A stretch of 64,000 nucleotides of DNA, from contig JAPZLL010000002.1 of assembly GCA_036250225.1 (NCBI GenBank), positions 744,001 to 808,000 on the forward strand. Direction: 5' to 3'. The translations under genes and the position numbers were made by a program. Positions 21,039-29,674 of this stretch are shown here, piece by piece (within the stretch, counting starts at the first letter, position 1; every line of letters begins with the position of its first letter). The notes under the pieces are model-generated. The model ran no database searches. It worked only from the letters and a program-made list of their open reading frames with translations, and was not told where the DNA came from. This DNA is from Cercophora sp. LCS_1 (Eukaryota > Ascomycota > Sordariomycetes > Sordariales > Lasiosphaeriaceae).

Positions 21039-23129
21039 ATGGCCGTGTCGATACTTGGCGGCTCGAGGAAGTCGAGATTGCTCCTCATCCTCTCGTTCCA
21101 GCTTGTCATCCTGCTGTACCTTGGATTCTACTACTCACCCTTCACTCTCGGTCACTCTGAGTCGCCCATCATCCCGGAGTGGTATAAGACAACACTGCCA
21201 AATCAAGACATTCACGTGCCGACTGCTAGCGATGAGACCTCAACAACACCAGACGCCAGTACCGACGGTGAACTCAACTCTTCACCGGGGGATGGCGCCG
21301 ATACCGAGCTTCAAGATGAGGCCACCACACCGACTGTCCCGGACACTGACAGCCCTGCTTCCGGAGGCGCGGTTGAGGACCCCATCCCAACTCCAACTCC
21401 TACGCCAGTCGACTGCGTCTCCTTTGAGCGCCTCCAGTCCATGAGACCTGGCCCCCAATCCACTGGCAAGCGCAAGTTCCCCTATGTTCGGCCGCCTCCT
21501 GAGTGCCGGAAGTTCAAGCTCCCAGCTCTGGAAGCTCTCCTTGAGAAGATGAAGACCAAAATTGCCGACCCAGACCTGTTCCGTCTGTTTGAGAACAGCT
21601 ACCCCAACACACTCGACACCATGGTCAAGTGGCGCGGCTACGCAAACCGCACAGACCCGGAGACAAAGGTTTCCACTGTCACGGACGAGGAGCTCACCTA
21701 TGTGATCACTGGCGATATCGATGCCATGTGGTTGCGCGACTCGGCGTCGCAGATCTACTCGTACCTCCCTCTGCTTGAGCCATCTACCGCGCCCGACTCT
21801 CTGGCGTCCCTATGGCGCGGGCTCATCAACTCGCATGCGCGCTACATCATCATCTCCCCGTACTGCCACTCTTTCCAACCGCCACCCGAGTCTGGAATTC
21901 CTCCAACTCATAACGGCGCCTACGCTCAAAACAACCCAATCCCCGCGTACAACCCGGTTCTTGTCTTTGACTGCAAGTGGGAGCTCGACTCGCTCGCATC
22001 GTTCCTCCAGGTCTCATCGGCGTATTACACGCGGACCAAGGATCTCAAATTCTTCGGCAAGTACAATTGGGTCAAGGCCGTAGGAGCTGCCGTTGACGCG
22101 GCGGCGGCCATGCGCCTGGGGACGTACGACGAAGAGGGGCATGTCTTACCGTCGGCTTGGACATTTACGGGCTACACGAACCGCGGCTCCGAGACCTTGA
22201 CCAATGATGGTCTGGGCAATCCGGTCAAGGAGAATGGCATGGTCCGCTCTGCGTTCCGGCCAAGCGACGACGCCTGTATCTTCCAGCTTCTCACGCCCAG
22301 CAACATGATGTTTGCCGCTTATCTTGAGCAGGCATCCGTGATCATGGAGGGCTTGGGAGAGACGGATGCATTTGCAGCGAACATGACGGTTGAGATGCGA
22401 AAGCTCGCAGCCGGGATACGCAAGGGCATCGCAAAGGACGCTGTCGTGGCCCACCGAGATTTCGGCGACATTTTCGCGTACGAGGTAGATGGCTACGGAG
22501 GAGCAAACCTTATGGACGATGCTAACGTGCCGTCGCTCTTGGCCATGCCCTTCTGGAATTTCACCAAGGTCATATCTGGTCCGACCATGTACAAGAGCAT
22601 CAACGGACGGAGCAAGGCGGACTACACAGACGCTGAAAAGGAGGCGGCCAAGGAGGAGGGAAAGAGGGATTACGCAAAGATTTACCAGAACACGAGGAAT
22701 TTCGTCCTCAGCATGGCGAATCCTTACTTTGCAAAGGGTCCGGTTCTCTCGGCCGTCGGAGGTCCCCATCTCGGCCCTGGCAAGGGCTGGCCGATGGCCG
22801 CTACCGTTGCCGCTCTCACGGCCTACGAGGACACTGCGGGTTTCAAGGGGGGCAAGCGTGAAGAGGTGGTTGCTGAGCAGCTTCGACAGATATTAGACTC
22901 GACTAGTGGAACTGGTGTTATCCATGAGACGGTCAACGCATGGCACGAGCATGACTTCACGAGGAGCTGGTTTGGATGGGCTAATGGTCTATTCGGAGAG
23001 TTGATCATCAAGATTGCCGAAGACGAGGAGAAAAGAGGCTTGGGAGAGGGCAAAGGGTTGCTGGGCAGGCTGTGGCAGGATGTAAAGGAGACTGTTCTTA
23101 CGACCAAGGGTCCAGGGATGGACAAATAA
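21039..23129 (+). CDS. GH125 family exo-alpha-1,6-mannosidase (Mug157-like), membrane-anchored
   Basis: Single-exon gene of 696 aa. It belongs to glycoside hydrolase family 125 (former DUF1237, the family of fission yeast Mug157), whose characterised bacterial members remove terminal alpha-1,6-linked mannose; in fungi it probably acts on N- or O-glycans in the secretory pathway. Residues about 14-31 form a single signal-anchor helix (LLLILSFQLVILLYLGFYY), followed by an acidic Thr/Pro/Ser-rich stalk to about residue 125 and then the (alpha/alpha)6 catalytic domain. Conserved blocks are visible: DIDAMWLRDSASQIYSY, GYTNRGSETLTNDGLGNPV, VRSAFRPSDDACIFQLLTPSNM and HETVNAWHEHDFTRSWFGWANGLFGEL. The acidic residues in the first and last of these are candidates for the catalytic pair. 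The start at 21039 is the first ATG and gives the anchor directly. Confidence 0.92.
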   Translation: MAVSILGGSRKSRLLLILSFQLVILLYLGFYYSPFTLGHSESPIIPEWYKTTLPNQDIHVPTASDETSTTPDASTDGELNSSPGDGADTELQDEATTPTVPDTDSPASGGAVEDPIPTPTPTPVDCVSFERLQSMRPGPQSTGKRKFPYVRPPPECRKFKLPALEALLEKMKTKIADPDLFRLFENSYPNTLDTMVKWRGYANRTDPETKVSTVTDEELTYVITGDIDAMWLRDSASQIYSYLPLLEPSTAPDSLASLWRGLINSHARYIIISPYCHSFQPPPESGIPPTHNGAYAQNNPIPAYNPVLVFDCKWELDSLASFLQVSSAYYTRTKDLKFFGKYNWVKAVGAAVDAAAAMRLGTYDEEGHVLPSAWTFTGYTNRGSETLTNDGLGNPVKENGMVRSAFRPSDDACIFQLLTPSNMMFAAYLEQASVIMEGLGETDAFAANMTVEMRKLAAGIRKGIAKDAVVAHRDFGDIFAYEVDGYGGANLMDDANVPSLLAMPFWNFTKVISGPTMYKSINGRSKADYTDAEKEAAKEEGKRDYAKIYQNTRNFVLSMANPYFAKGPVLSAVGGPHLGPGKGWPMAATVAALTAYEDTAGFKGGKREEVVAEQLRQILDSTSGTGVIHETVNAWHEHDFTRSWFGWANGLFGELIIKIAEDEEKRGLGEGKGLLGRLWQDVKETVLTTKGPGMDK

Positions 23130-23668
23130 GTTGGCTGCCATCACTTTTTGTGTGAGCATCAGGTTTGGAGTTTGGGGGTTGGGTTACCGGTTCTCTGTAT
23201 ACTACTGTTATACGAATGCATTGACATATTTTTGGGTTTGAACACGAGGCCATATTGGATATATTGTCCCCGTTGCTGTTTCTTCGCCGCGTACGACTTC
23301 TTTGATCGAGGGCCTGCTGTCGTCGAACTTGACCTCGTCATATTGCACATGTTTGGATGCATCCAAAGTGTCACGTCAACAAATGATGCTCTTCATAGAC
23401 GTATCCTGAGGGTTATCTCTATCCCAGCCGTCCCAAATAAAGCCAGCATGAGGAATAAACCCGCAAAGGTTGAACACGCCCTACGGTCTCACCTTTCCAG
23501 CATCGGCTCAGCCCATCTGTAGCCCGTCCAGCACCCGGTGCCCTGGTACTAAATCCCGCAACACTAGGGCTATACGGCTGTAAGTCCCGGCATCGGAGAT
23601 GCACAGAGCCCAAATTTCCCACCCTCACCTCACGTACATTCACCCCTTTTTCCTTCTGACCACCCTCC

Positions 23669-23689
23669 TTTTTTTTTTTTTTTTTTTTT
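23669..23689 (+). repeat. poly-T tract (21 nt)
   Basis: An uninterrupted homopolymer in the intergenic region. It would be nucleosome-disfavouring and is prone to sequencing error. Confidence 0.8.
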
Positions 23690-24215
23690 CTGGCACTGCT
23701 ACCCCCTTTTCTTGCCCCTTTCCTGCCTGCCTGTGGGCAGACTCCGTTTTCCTTCATATGTATCCTCAAGTGAGGATGTTCACAGACTAAACTGAATTTC
23801 GAATTCTCATCATGTTTTGTCAAGATCTGGTTCTGTTGGGGGATATCACTGCCTGGATGTCTTAAACATTCCCTCTTGAGGACGCGTGAAGTCTCTTGTC
23901 TTCAAGGAAGGACAGTTTTGTTTGGAGGTCTCTCACGGGTACATATTACCCTCGCGATGATGATGATGCCCAATGGCTTCATATTCCCTTATGTCCCCGG
24001 AAGGAGAGAGAGTCGTGAATCAATCGACAAGCAAGTCGGTGTTCAAGCAAATCCTCAGGCAATGGCAGGCAGTCGATCAATCCAACCTGCGCGCACTTTT
24101 TTTTTTCTCGGGTTTGTGTGCGCAGCACCCCTCTCCCTGTTGAAAAAAAAAATGCGGGGTGGAAGGCGTCGCGCTGCGCAGAGTGGAGCCTAGGCCTGGG
24201 TCTGGTGGGGGGGGG

Positions 24216-24226
24216 CATAATCTAAA
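24216..24226 (+). promoter_or_regulatory. candidate TATA-like element of U6
   Basis: CATAATCTAAA lies about 11-21 bases upstream of the presumed U6 5' end, immediately after a G9 tract. U6 genes of other fungi carry a TATA box near -30 for polymerase III, so the spacing here is a little short and the assignment tentative. Confidence 0.3.
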
Positions 24227-24236
24227 CAGCGGAGGG

Positions 24237-24400
24237 GTTCTTTCGCCCTTCGGGGCATTTGGTCATTTGGTAAGTCGCTCTGCACTGATGCATGCTCCAC
24301 CGAATTCTATTCTAACTCCGTTTACAGAAACGATACAGAGAAGATTAGCATGGCCCCTGCACTAAGGATGACACGCTACTCAAAGAGACGCTAAACATTT
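24237..24400 (+). ncRNA. U6: U6 spliceosomal snRNA gene interrupted by an mRNA-type intron
   Basis: Exon 1 (24237-24269) begins GTTCTTTCGCCCTTCGGGG, the 5' stem-loop, and continues CATTTGGTCATTTG. Exon 2 (24328 to about 24400) reads AAACGATACAGAGAAGATTAGCATGG..., with the ACAGAGA box at 24335-24341 that pairs with the 5' splice site, the catalytic AGC triad at 24347-24349, the GGCCCCTGCACTAAGGATGACACGC segment that pairs with U4 and forms the internal stem-loop, and a T-run end. Joining the exons restores the universally conserved TTTG-AAACGATACAGAGA order. The interrupting 58 nt are a typical spliceosomal intron. Transcription should be by RNA polymerase III. U6 is the catalytic RNA of the spliceosome. 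Confidence 0.95.
24270..24327 (+). other. spliceosomal intron inside U6 snRNA
   Basis: The segment starts GTAAGT, has the branch motif TTCTAAC (24310-24316) 11 nt before the terminal TTTACAG, and is 58 nt long, exactly like the protein-gene introns of this window. It sits 7 nt upstream of the ACAGAGA box. Fission yeast U6 has an intron of similar size in the conserved region, and U6 introns are known from other fungi. A weak B-box-like word (ACCGAATTC) occurs at about 24298-24306. Confidence 0.9.
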
Positions 24401-24406
24401 TTTTTT
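24398..24406 (+). terminator. RNA polymerase III terminator of U6
   Basis: A run of nine T residues directly follows CTAAACA at the 3' end of U6, as expected for a pol III transcript with a 3' oligo-U tail. Confidence 0.85.
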
Positions 24407-25741
24407 GAGACCTTTTGTCTCTCTCGATATGCAGTTCGTCTTTTTTTTTTTTTTTTCATTACTGAGGGGAAATGGAAGCTTGTTTCGCGGTTGTGTGGTT
24501 GTGTTTGTGAGGCGTGGGAGGCGGGAGGTGGGCTTGGGGGGGTGTTCGAGTGGAGGTTGGGGCGATTTTTCTTTTTCCTTTTTTTTTTTTTCTGTTTTGA
24601 CTGCATGGGATGTTGTAGTCTTCGTGTTTGGGGGTGTCTCTCTGCCTCCAAAAGCAGGAGGAAGTCAGGCGGTTTGACATTTATCTCTACGCGTTCAACA
24701 TGTCGAGACCCCATCTCTGGTTACAGCTGCAATAGCAGGGCGTCTCGCCTTTCCCTGTTTTGGGGTCAACTTTACAGTCAAGGGTGCTACGCAGCATATT
24801 TGCTTAGGTGGTTGTCCATCTGTATCGACAGAAGAGGTCCTTGACAGAATGAACAGCGCACACAGAAAAGTCACAAGGGATATCTTCATCCACTGAAAGA
24901 AGTAAATCTAAGACCCCAATGCATTTCTCGATACCAGAACGGCCAAAGCAGTATTAAAATATATTGGGCTTTTCTGACAACGCGTATCCGAGTTTACAAC
25001 GCCGGGGGGAAACCAAGGGAGTGATGCAGGAGACTAAGCTGTCGTAGCAAACTAATGCCATCCTTGCATTATACGCGCTGTACATATTATAATACAATCG
25101 ATTTTGCTGCCCGGTCTGGTATATGTGTTAGGGGAAGAGAAGAGAGAGAGCAAACCCTCGACTGGTTACACTTTTATTTGCTGCGTGAAGCTTAATTGTG
25201 ATGTGTTGGGTCAGCTTCCAGCCGCCAGCTGGTGATTCCCAGCTGGGAGGAACCGAGCCTGTCCAGACTGCTCGAAGTGGCATTAACTGGTTTCAGTGTG
25301 CCGTTTTTGTGCTACCAACTTGACAGGCCGCCAAGTTCAACAGTCATGTGAGCATGGGCGTCCGCCAAAAGCTATCACATCAGTGACCTCATAGAATAAC
25401 CTTGGCTGGATTGAAGACCCTTGACGGTTCCAGCCAGGTGAAAACCATCAAGGCCGTAGAAAGTTTCCTCCACATGCACATAGACCAAATAACACTTACT
25501 GCTTAAAGGGACAACGACCCTATTTCGTAGACTTCAGCATCAACTTGACAGTTCATCAATTGCTTGGTATCTACTACTGTCTTTGAAAGCGCATGACATG
25601 CTAAAGGCGCCACATTTCCTGATTCCAAGGCGGACGGACCATCAACGATCAGAGACTAGCCCATCAATGACTACCCTGACAGTCCATACAGCCTGATAGC
25701 TCCAAATGGGGTTGTGGGTTACTCAGATATGGGTATCTCTA
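24407..25741. other. intergenic between U6 and CUS2
   Basis: 1.3 kb with several T-runs just after U6 (24440-24455, 24580-24591) and no supportable gene. A 7-bp hairpin (GGCTGGA / TCCAGCC, about 25403-25437) lies in the middle. The right end is the CUS2 3' flank. Confidence 0.45.
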
Positions 25742-27120
25742 CTACTCAGCATCCGAGTTGTCACCCTTTCCGTCATCATCCTTCTTCGACTTTCTGAACT
25801 TCTCGCGCCCTGTAGCGTAGTACGCTTCAACAGTCCGACCGTCAAACGAACGGCCGTGCATCACTTTCAGACAGGCCTCAGCCGCCGCGGCGGTTTGGAA
25901 ACGCACGCTGACAATACCCTCTTCCTCCTTGTCATAGAGGACAACATTGGTGACTGGGCCGAGTTTCTCACACTCCTCGCGAATATCCTCCTTGATTTCA
26001 AGAAGGGCCGCGGGGTCTTCGTCGAGCTCTTCAAGAGTGAACATGTGTCGCAGGATGACAACCTTTTCCCACTTTGTGTTCTTGTGGGGCAGCAACTGGT
26101 CCGGCTCGTCGTCGCTCCAGTCTGCGAGCTTGGCCGAGAGTTTCTGTGTTTTCTTGATGATCTTGGCCTTGTCTTGCTCCCGGCTTCTGACAGCGGCGCG
26201 ATCGTTCTTTGCCGGCGCGACACGGGCTCCTGACGAAGCACCTTCGCCTGACTTGTCGCCGTAGTTGGTCTTCTTGTAGCTCGAGTCGGCGGCTTGCACG
26301 CGCATCTTGCCAGACGACAAGCCTGATGAGGTGAACCGGAAGTCGGTGTCGTCAAGCAGCATGATGGCCATCTCAACCGACTGCGGCTTGAAAAAGACGA
26401 TGAGGGCGTCGCCCTTGAAGTTGCCATCGACATCCGTGTAGAGCCTGACGCGAGGACGGCCGCTGTCGATTTCTTCGGCGATCACGCCGCACTTGCGCGA
26501 GAAGAGGTCGGCCACCTCCTCGACCGTGACATCGAATGGCAGGCCGGTAACGTAGACGGCCGTATTCTGCTTGGGCTATGGGGGAGGCTTGTTGTTAGCG
26601 GGGCCTTGCTCCCGCCAGGCTTGCTTGGAAGCGCGTCCATTGCTGTAATCATATTCCTGTTGCTAGGGGAAAAAAAAAAGGGACAGGAAGGTTAGGCATC
26701 TGATCGGTCTCCTATTGTCTCCTCATCCACCGCTCGACACCAGGGATCCCGAGAAGTGGCAGTGGTGGAAACACAGACGGATGCGGAAGGCGGTTGATTT
26801 CATGCGAGCACGCTTACCTCACGGTCGGTCGAAGGGCCGTTCTTCCTCTTCTTGTCTGGACGGGAGGCTGGTGGTGCATTGCGATCTTGAAGGTCGTCGG
26901 CGCCAGGCACGATGTAACCCCTCTGTTGTAGTTCGATCAGATCCTCATCGACCGTGGGAATCCACCTCTTCAAGCCGCCATCCCATTCGTACTCAGTACC
27001 GTCATCCTGGACTGCAATGTATTTGTTGTCGAGTCTGGAGAACGAGATGCGCTCGTCCTGGTCAAACTCTTCGGGATTTGTTGGAAAAGTCCAGTACTCA
27101 GCTTGGCCTTCGCTCGCCAT
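25742..27120 (-). CDS. CUS2: U2 snRNP-associated splicing factor CUS2 / Tat-SF1
   Basis: Two exons (27120-26818 and 26575-25742) give 378 aa. Cus2/Tat-SF1 binds the U2 snRNP protein Hsh155/SF3b1 and U2 RNA and regulates prespliceosome formation. The N-terminus (YWTFPTNPEEFDQDERISFSRLDNKYIAVQDDGTEYEWD...) is the acidic pre-RRM region. RRM1 begins NTAVYVTGLPFDVTVEEVADLF and includes GDALIVFFKPQSVEMAI. The second RRM (WEKVVILRHMFTLEELDEDP to HGRSFDGRTVEAYY) is of UHM type, with the R-x-F in GRSFDGR. The tail is Lys/Asp-rich. Start: ATG at 27120; the frame extends six codons upstream to a non-optimal start. The intron (26817-26576) contains an earlier strong acceptor (CCCCTAG before 26662). Using it leaves 28 open codons in the same frame, but they run into TAG at 26578-26576, so the functional mRNA should use the distal acceptor. 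Confidence 0.85.
26576..26662 (-). other. alternative 3' splice-site extension in CUS2 ending in a stop
   Basis: A CCTAAC branch site, a long T tract and CCCCTAG make a strong acceptor before 26662. The following 28 codons (CAACAGGAATATG...) are open and in frame with both exons, then meet TAG, which is itself the distal acceptor (GCTAAC branch, CCCATAG). Including the segment truncates the protein before RRM1. An 18-nt mini-exon plus a GC-AG intron (GCAAGC donor) is a less likely alternative that would keep the frame. Confidence 0.5.
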
Positions 27121-27409
27121 GTTTGCATGCAGACACACTCGTGGCGTCTAGATCTCTTTTCGTGCGTTGGGCTGTTGTGTGTTGCGCTGCGGTGAAGAAT
27201 GTAGGATTGAACTTGATCTGCCTGCCGCTGGGCCAAAACTGGTGGGGTTGATCCACGTCACCGCACAGAACGAAGCACAGACCACATGCAGGTACGAATA
27301 GCCTCTGGCGTGTCGGGGAGGCGTGTAGAGAGCGTAGGAAGCAACAAAGCACAGCGTATTAGACGGGTCTAGTTTCATTTCTACAGCTAAACCGGAGGCG
27401 TGGCACTGG

Positions 27410-28923
27410 CTACTTCTTTTGCACCGACTTCTTCACACCGTTGACAAAGGCTTCAAGAGCGTCACCACCGCCCAACGGCACTACCCCTCCTCTCACCAAG
27501 CCACCGTTCTCTACGGGAACACCCAAAGCTTCGGCTATGCTGGGAAGGCCGCCATCTCTTAAAGCCACCGACAAACTAGCCAGACTTTGAGTGAACTGCG
27601 GGCTCCGGAGCACCTTCTTCAGCAACGATCGCTTCTGGTCCGAGCTCATAGCCTGGCGAGCAGCTGCGACAGACTCTGCACTTGGCTCCTTTGCGATTGC
27701 GTCCCCATTCTCGCCTTGCTGGGCCAAAACGAGCACTGTGGGAGGCAGAAAGTTGAGGAGATTGTCAACATACTCATCCGAGGCACCATCCAACATCGGA
27801 ATAGTTGTCGGCGTTTCAAGGAGATCGTTGAGCAGAGGGTATAGTTTTCCCTGCGCTTGGTTACCGCCGGGATTGGATCCGCCCTTGAGAGATTCCAGCA
27901 AGTTGCGCACTATGGCAGCGGCATCGTTGCTCGCCCTACACGAACGAATACATTAGCACCGTGTCTCGAGGGTTCGTCGACTGACCGGGGGAATCAAGTA
28001 ATTCCAGGTTCGCATTCTCTGCTCCATGTGCACCAGTATTCAGCGATGTAAGTCTAAAGAATACATGGACTATGGCATTTTTGAGACCCTCTTGTATGCA
28101 CCCGAGCCTGCTACCACCACGCAAAACGCCGTTCGCACAAAGCACAAGCTTCCGAAACAGGATCAATCGTGAGAGTTCACCTACGCTCGTGCGCCATCAG
28201 CTCCGCCTTCTCTGGAGTCCTCGCCCTCCTGGCGGAAATCCCCGCCTGTGGCATCTGGTCCGGCGCCGCCGCTGCTGCCCTTGTGGTGTTCATGCGGGTT
28301 TCCGTGACCCTCGACGTCCTCCATCGTCTCGTCGTCGTCCTGATGGTCCTCGTCGTCATTGCTGCTATTGCGAATCGAAGCAAGCTCTCGGTTCACATCA
28401 ACTTGGTCGCCCTGCAAGATCCTGTTCACAAGCTCGCCAATCTTCAAGTCTCTCGGGCTCAACCAAGCGGGGTTGCCGGTGCGGCCCTGAGGCTTGGACT
28501 GGAGCCAAAACAAATGTCTCTGCGAGGATGAAGTGAACTTGAGGACGAAGATGCGACCGTTGGTCTTGGAAGAGGCGTTGGCGGGGTTTCGGGTGTCGTA
28601 GGGAACAAAGTTGCCGTCCTCAGGAACCATAATGAGATCTAGATCGGCCTCGTCTAGGGGGGCATCGCGCGGTCGCCAGCAGAAGTGAATCAGCTCTGTC
28701 TGTTGTCAGCTTGTTGCGCTAGAGGAAAGCGAAGGACGTTAGTTGTCACCATCTTCTGAGTAGAGGTAGATATAGCCCTGTTTGGGCTGGGGTTTGACCT
28801 TGAACGGCTTGCTCGATTGCTAAGATGTGTCAGTACCGAACGCATGCGCGACGACGGGAAAGGAGGCAAGCTCACATCGACGTCGCAGATGCCCGCCTTG
28901 AACGTGATTAGCGGTGTTGTCAT
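27410..28923 (-). CDS. RPN13: proteasome regulatory particle ubiquitin receptor Rpn13 (ADRM1)
   Basis: Four exons (28923-28876, 28819-28750, 28695-28185, 27935-27410) join in frame to 384 aa. Rpn13 sits on Rpn2 in the 19S particle, binds ubiquitin through its Pru domain and recruits the deubiquitinase Uch37/UCHL5 through its C-terminal DEUBAD. The Pru domain is clear at residues about 5-125: LITFKAGICDVD, GYIYLYSEDELIHFCWRPR, DLIMVPEDGNFVPY and GRIFVLKFTSSSQRHLFWLQSK. An acidic/Gly-rich linker follows. The C-terminal exon (VRNLLESL, YPLLNDLLETPTTIPML, LLKKVLRSPQFTQSLASLSVALRDGGLPSIAEALGV) is a DEUBAD helix bundle. The 249-nt intron separates the two domains. If it is retained, the frame stops at once (GCG TAG), giving a Pru-only protein like yeast Rpn13. 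Confidence 0.93.
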
Positions 28924-29674
28924 TGTTGCGGTTTATGTGGTGTTCGACACGTCTACGGATAAGCGTGAAGCGAGAGAGATGCCTCGAGTAGCCTCGTCTA
29001 GGTAAACGCAGTTGGGGCAAAGGTGTGGTTGATGTTGGTTAATGTAGTAGCTCCAAGGCGGCGTGATGCGGTGCGAGCAGCTGGCGCAAGGTTGCAGCCG
29101 TCAACGTATGCGCTGAAGCTGGTGCCACAGTGGCTGGAGCGAACCTTCAGCCCGCGGTTCTCAGCGGGCACTGTCCGATTAGTGCCCCTGTTGTCCGGCT
29201 GCCAACTGACGAGATCGTGGCTGAAACGACCGATCTTCGAGGCTCCTTCCAAGTTGTTTGCCAGGCTCGAAACGAGCTTGCAGGGGGGGTACGTACCGGG
29301 CAAGTTTTAGTGCCCGTATTTGCACCCTCAGCGACTCCACTCCCTAAATGGCCCCTTTGCATTTTATTTTACCTGTCCTTCCGGGACCCGTTTATCTTTC
29401 AATGACCGCAACGCCGGCAGCTCAATTGCCGTCTTGTACTTGACGACCATTACCCGCGAGGATTCCCGGTGAAGGCAGCTATTGCCACCTTTCTTCTTCC
29501 ACTAGCGCGACCCTCTTCCACCCCCATCGAGCCGAATCGAGTCGTGTCGAGCCGAGTCGCCGCATCGCGCCGTTTGCCCGAAGCGCCTCGATAGGGGAAA
29601 GAGGGCAGGTGTCGGGCAAGAGAACGAGCGGCCTCACCACCTCATGTGTCGACTTCTATAACACACAACCGACA
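28924..29674. other. shared promoter region of divergent RPN13 and MNN9
   Basis: 751 bp between divergent starts. Near 29520-29565 there is a degenerate repeat of TCGAGCCGAR / TCGAGTCG units that can form small palindromes, lying in the presumed MNN9 leader. The MNN9 frame is open upstream to 29609 but without an ATG. No other gene. Confidence 0.5.

Larger units (their letters stand above)
23130..24236. other. intergenic between GH125 gene and U6
   Basis: 1.1 kb, no gene seen. It contains a T21 tract (23669-23689), an A9 run near 24143 and a G9 run at 24207-24215 just upstream of U6. Confidence 0.5.

Noticed and set aside
25400..25440. Hairpin GGCTGGA/TCCAGCC, considered as part of an H/ACA snoRNA near U6
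   Set aside because: No second hairpin, H box or ACA at the correct spacing could be found.
29609..29674. Upstream extension of MNN9
   Set aside because: It begins with GTG, and the first ATG at 29675 places the membrane anchor at the usual distance from the N-terminus.
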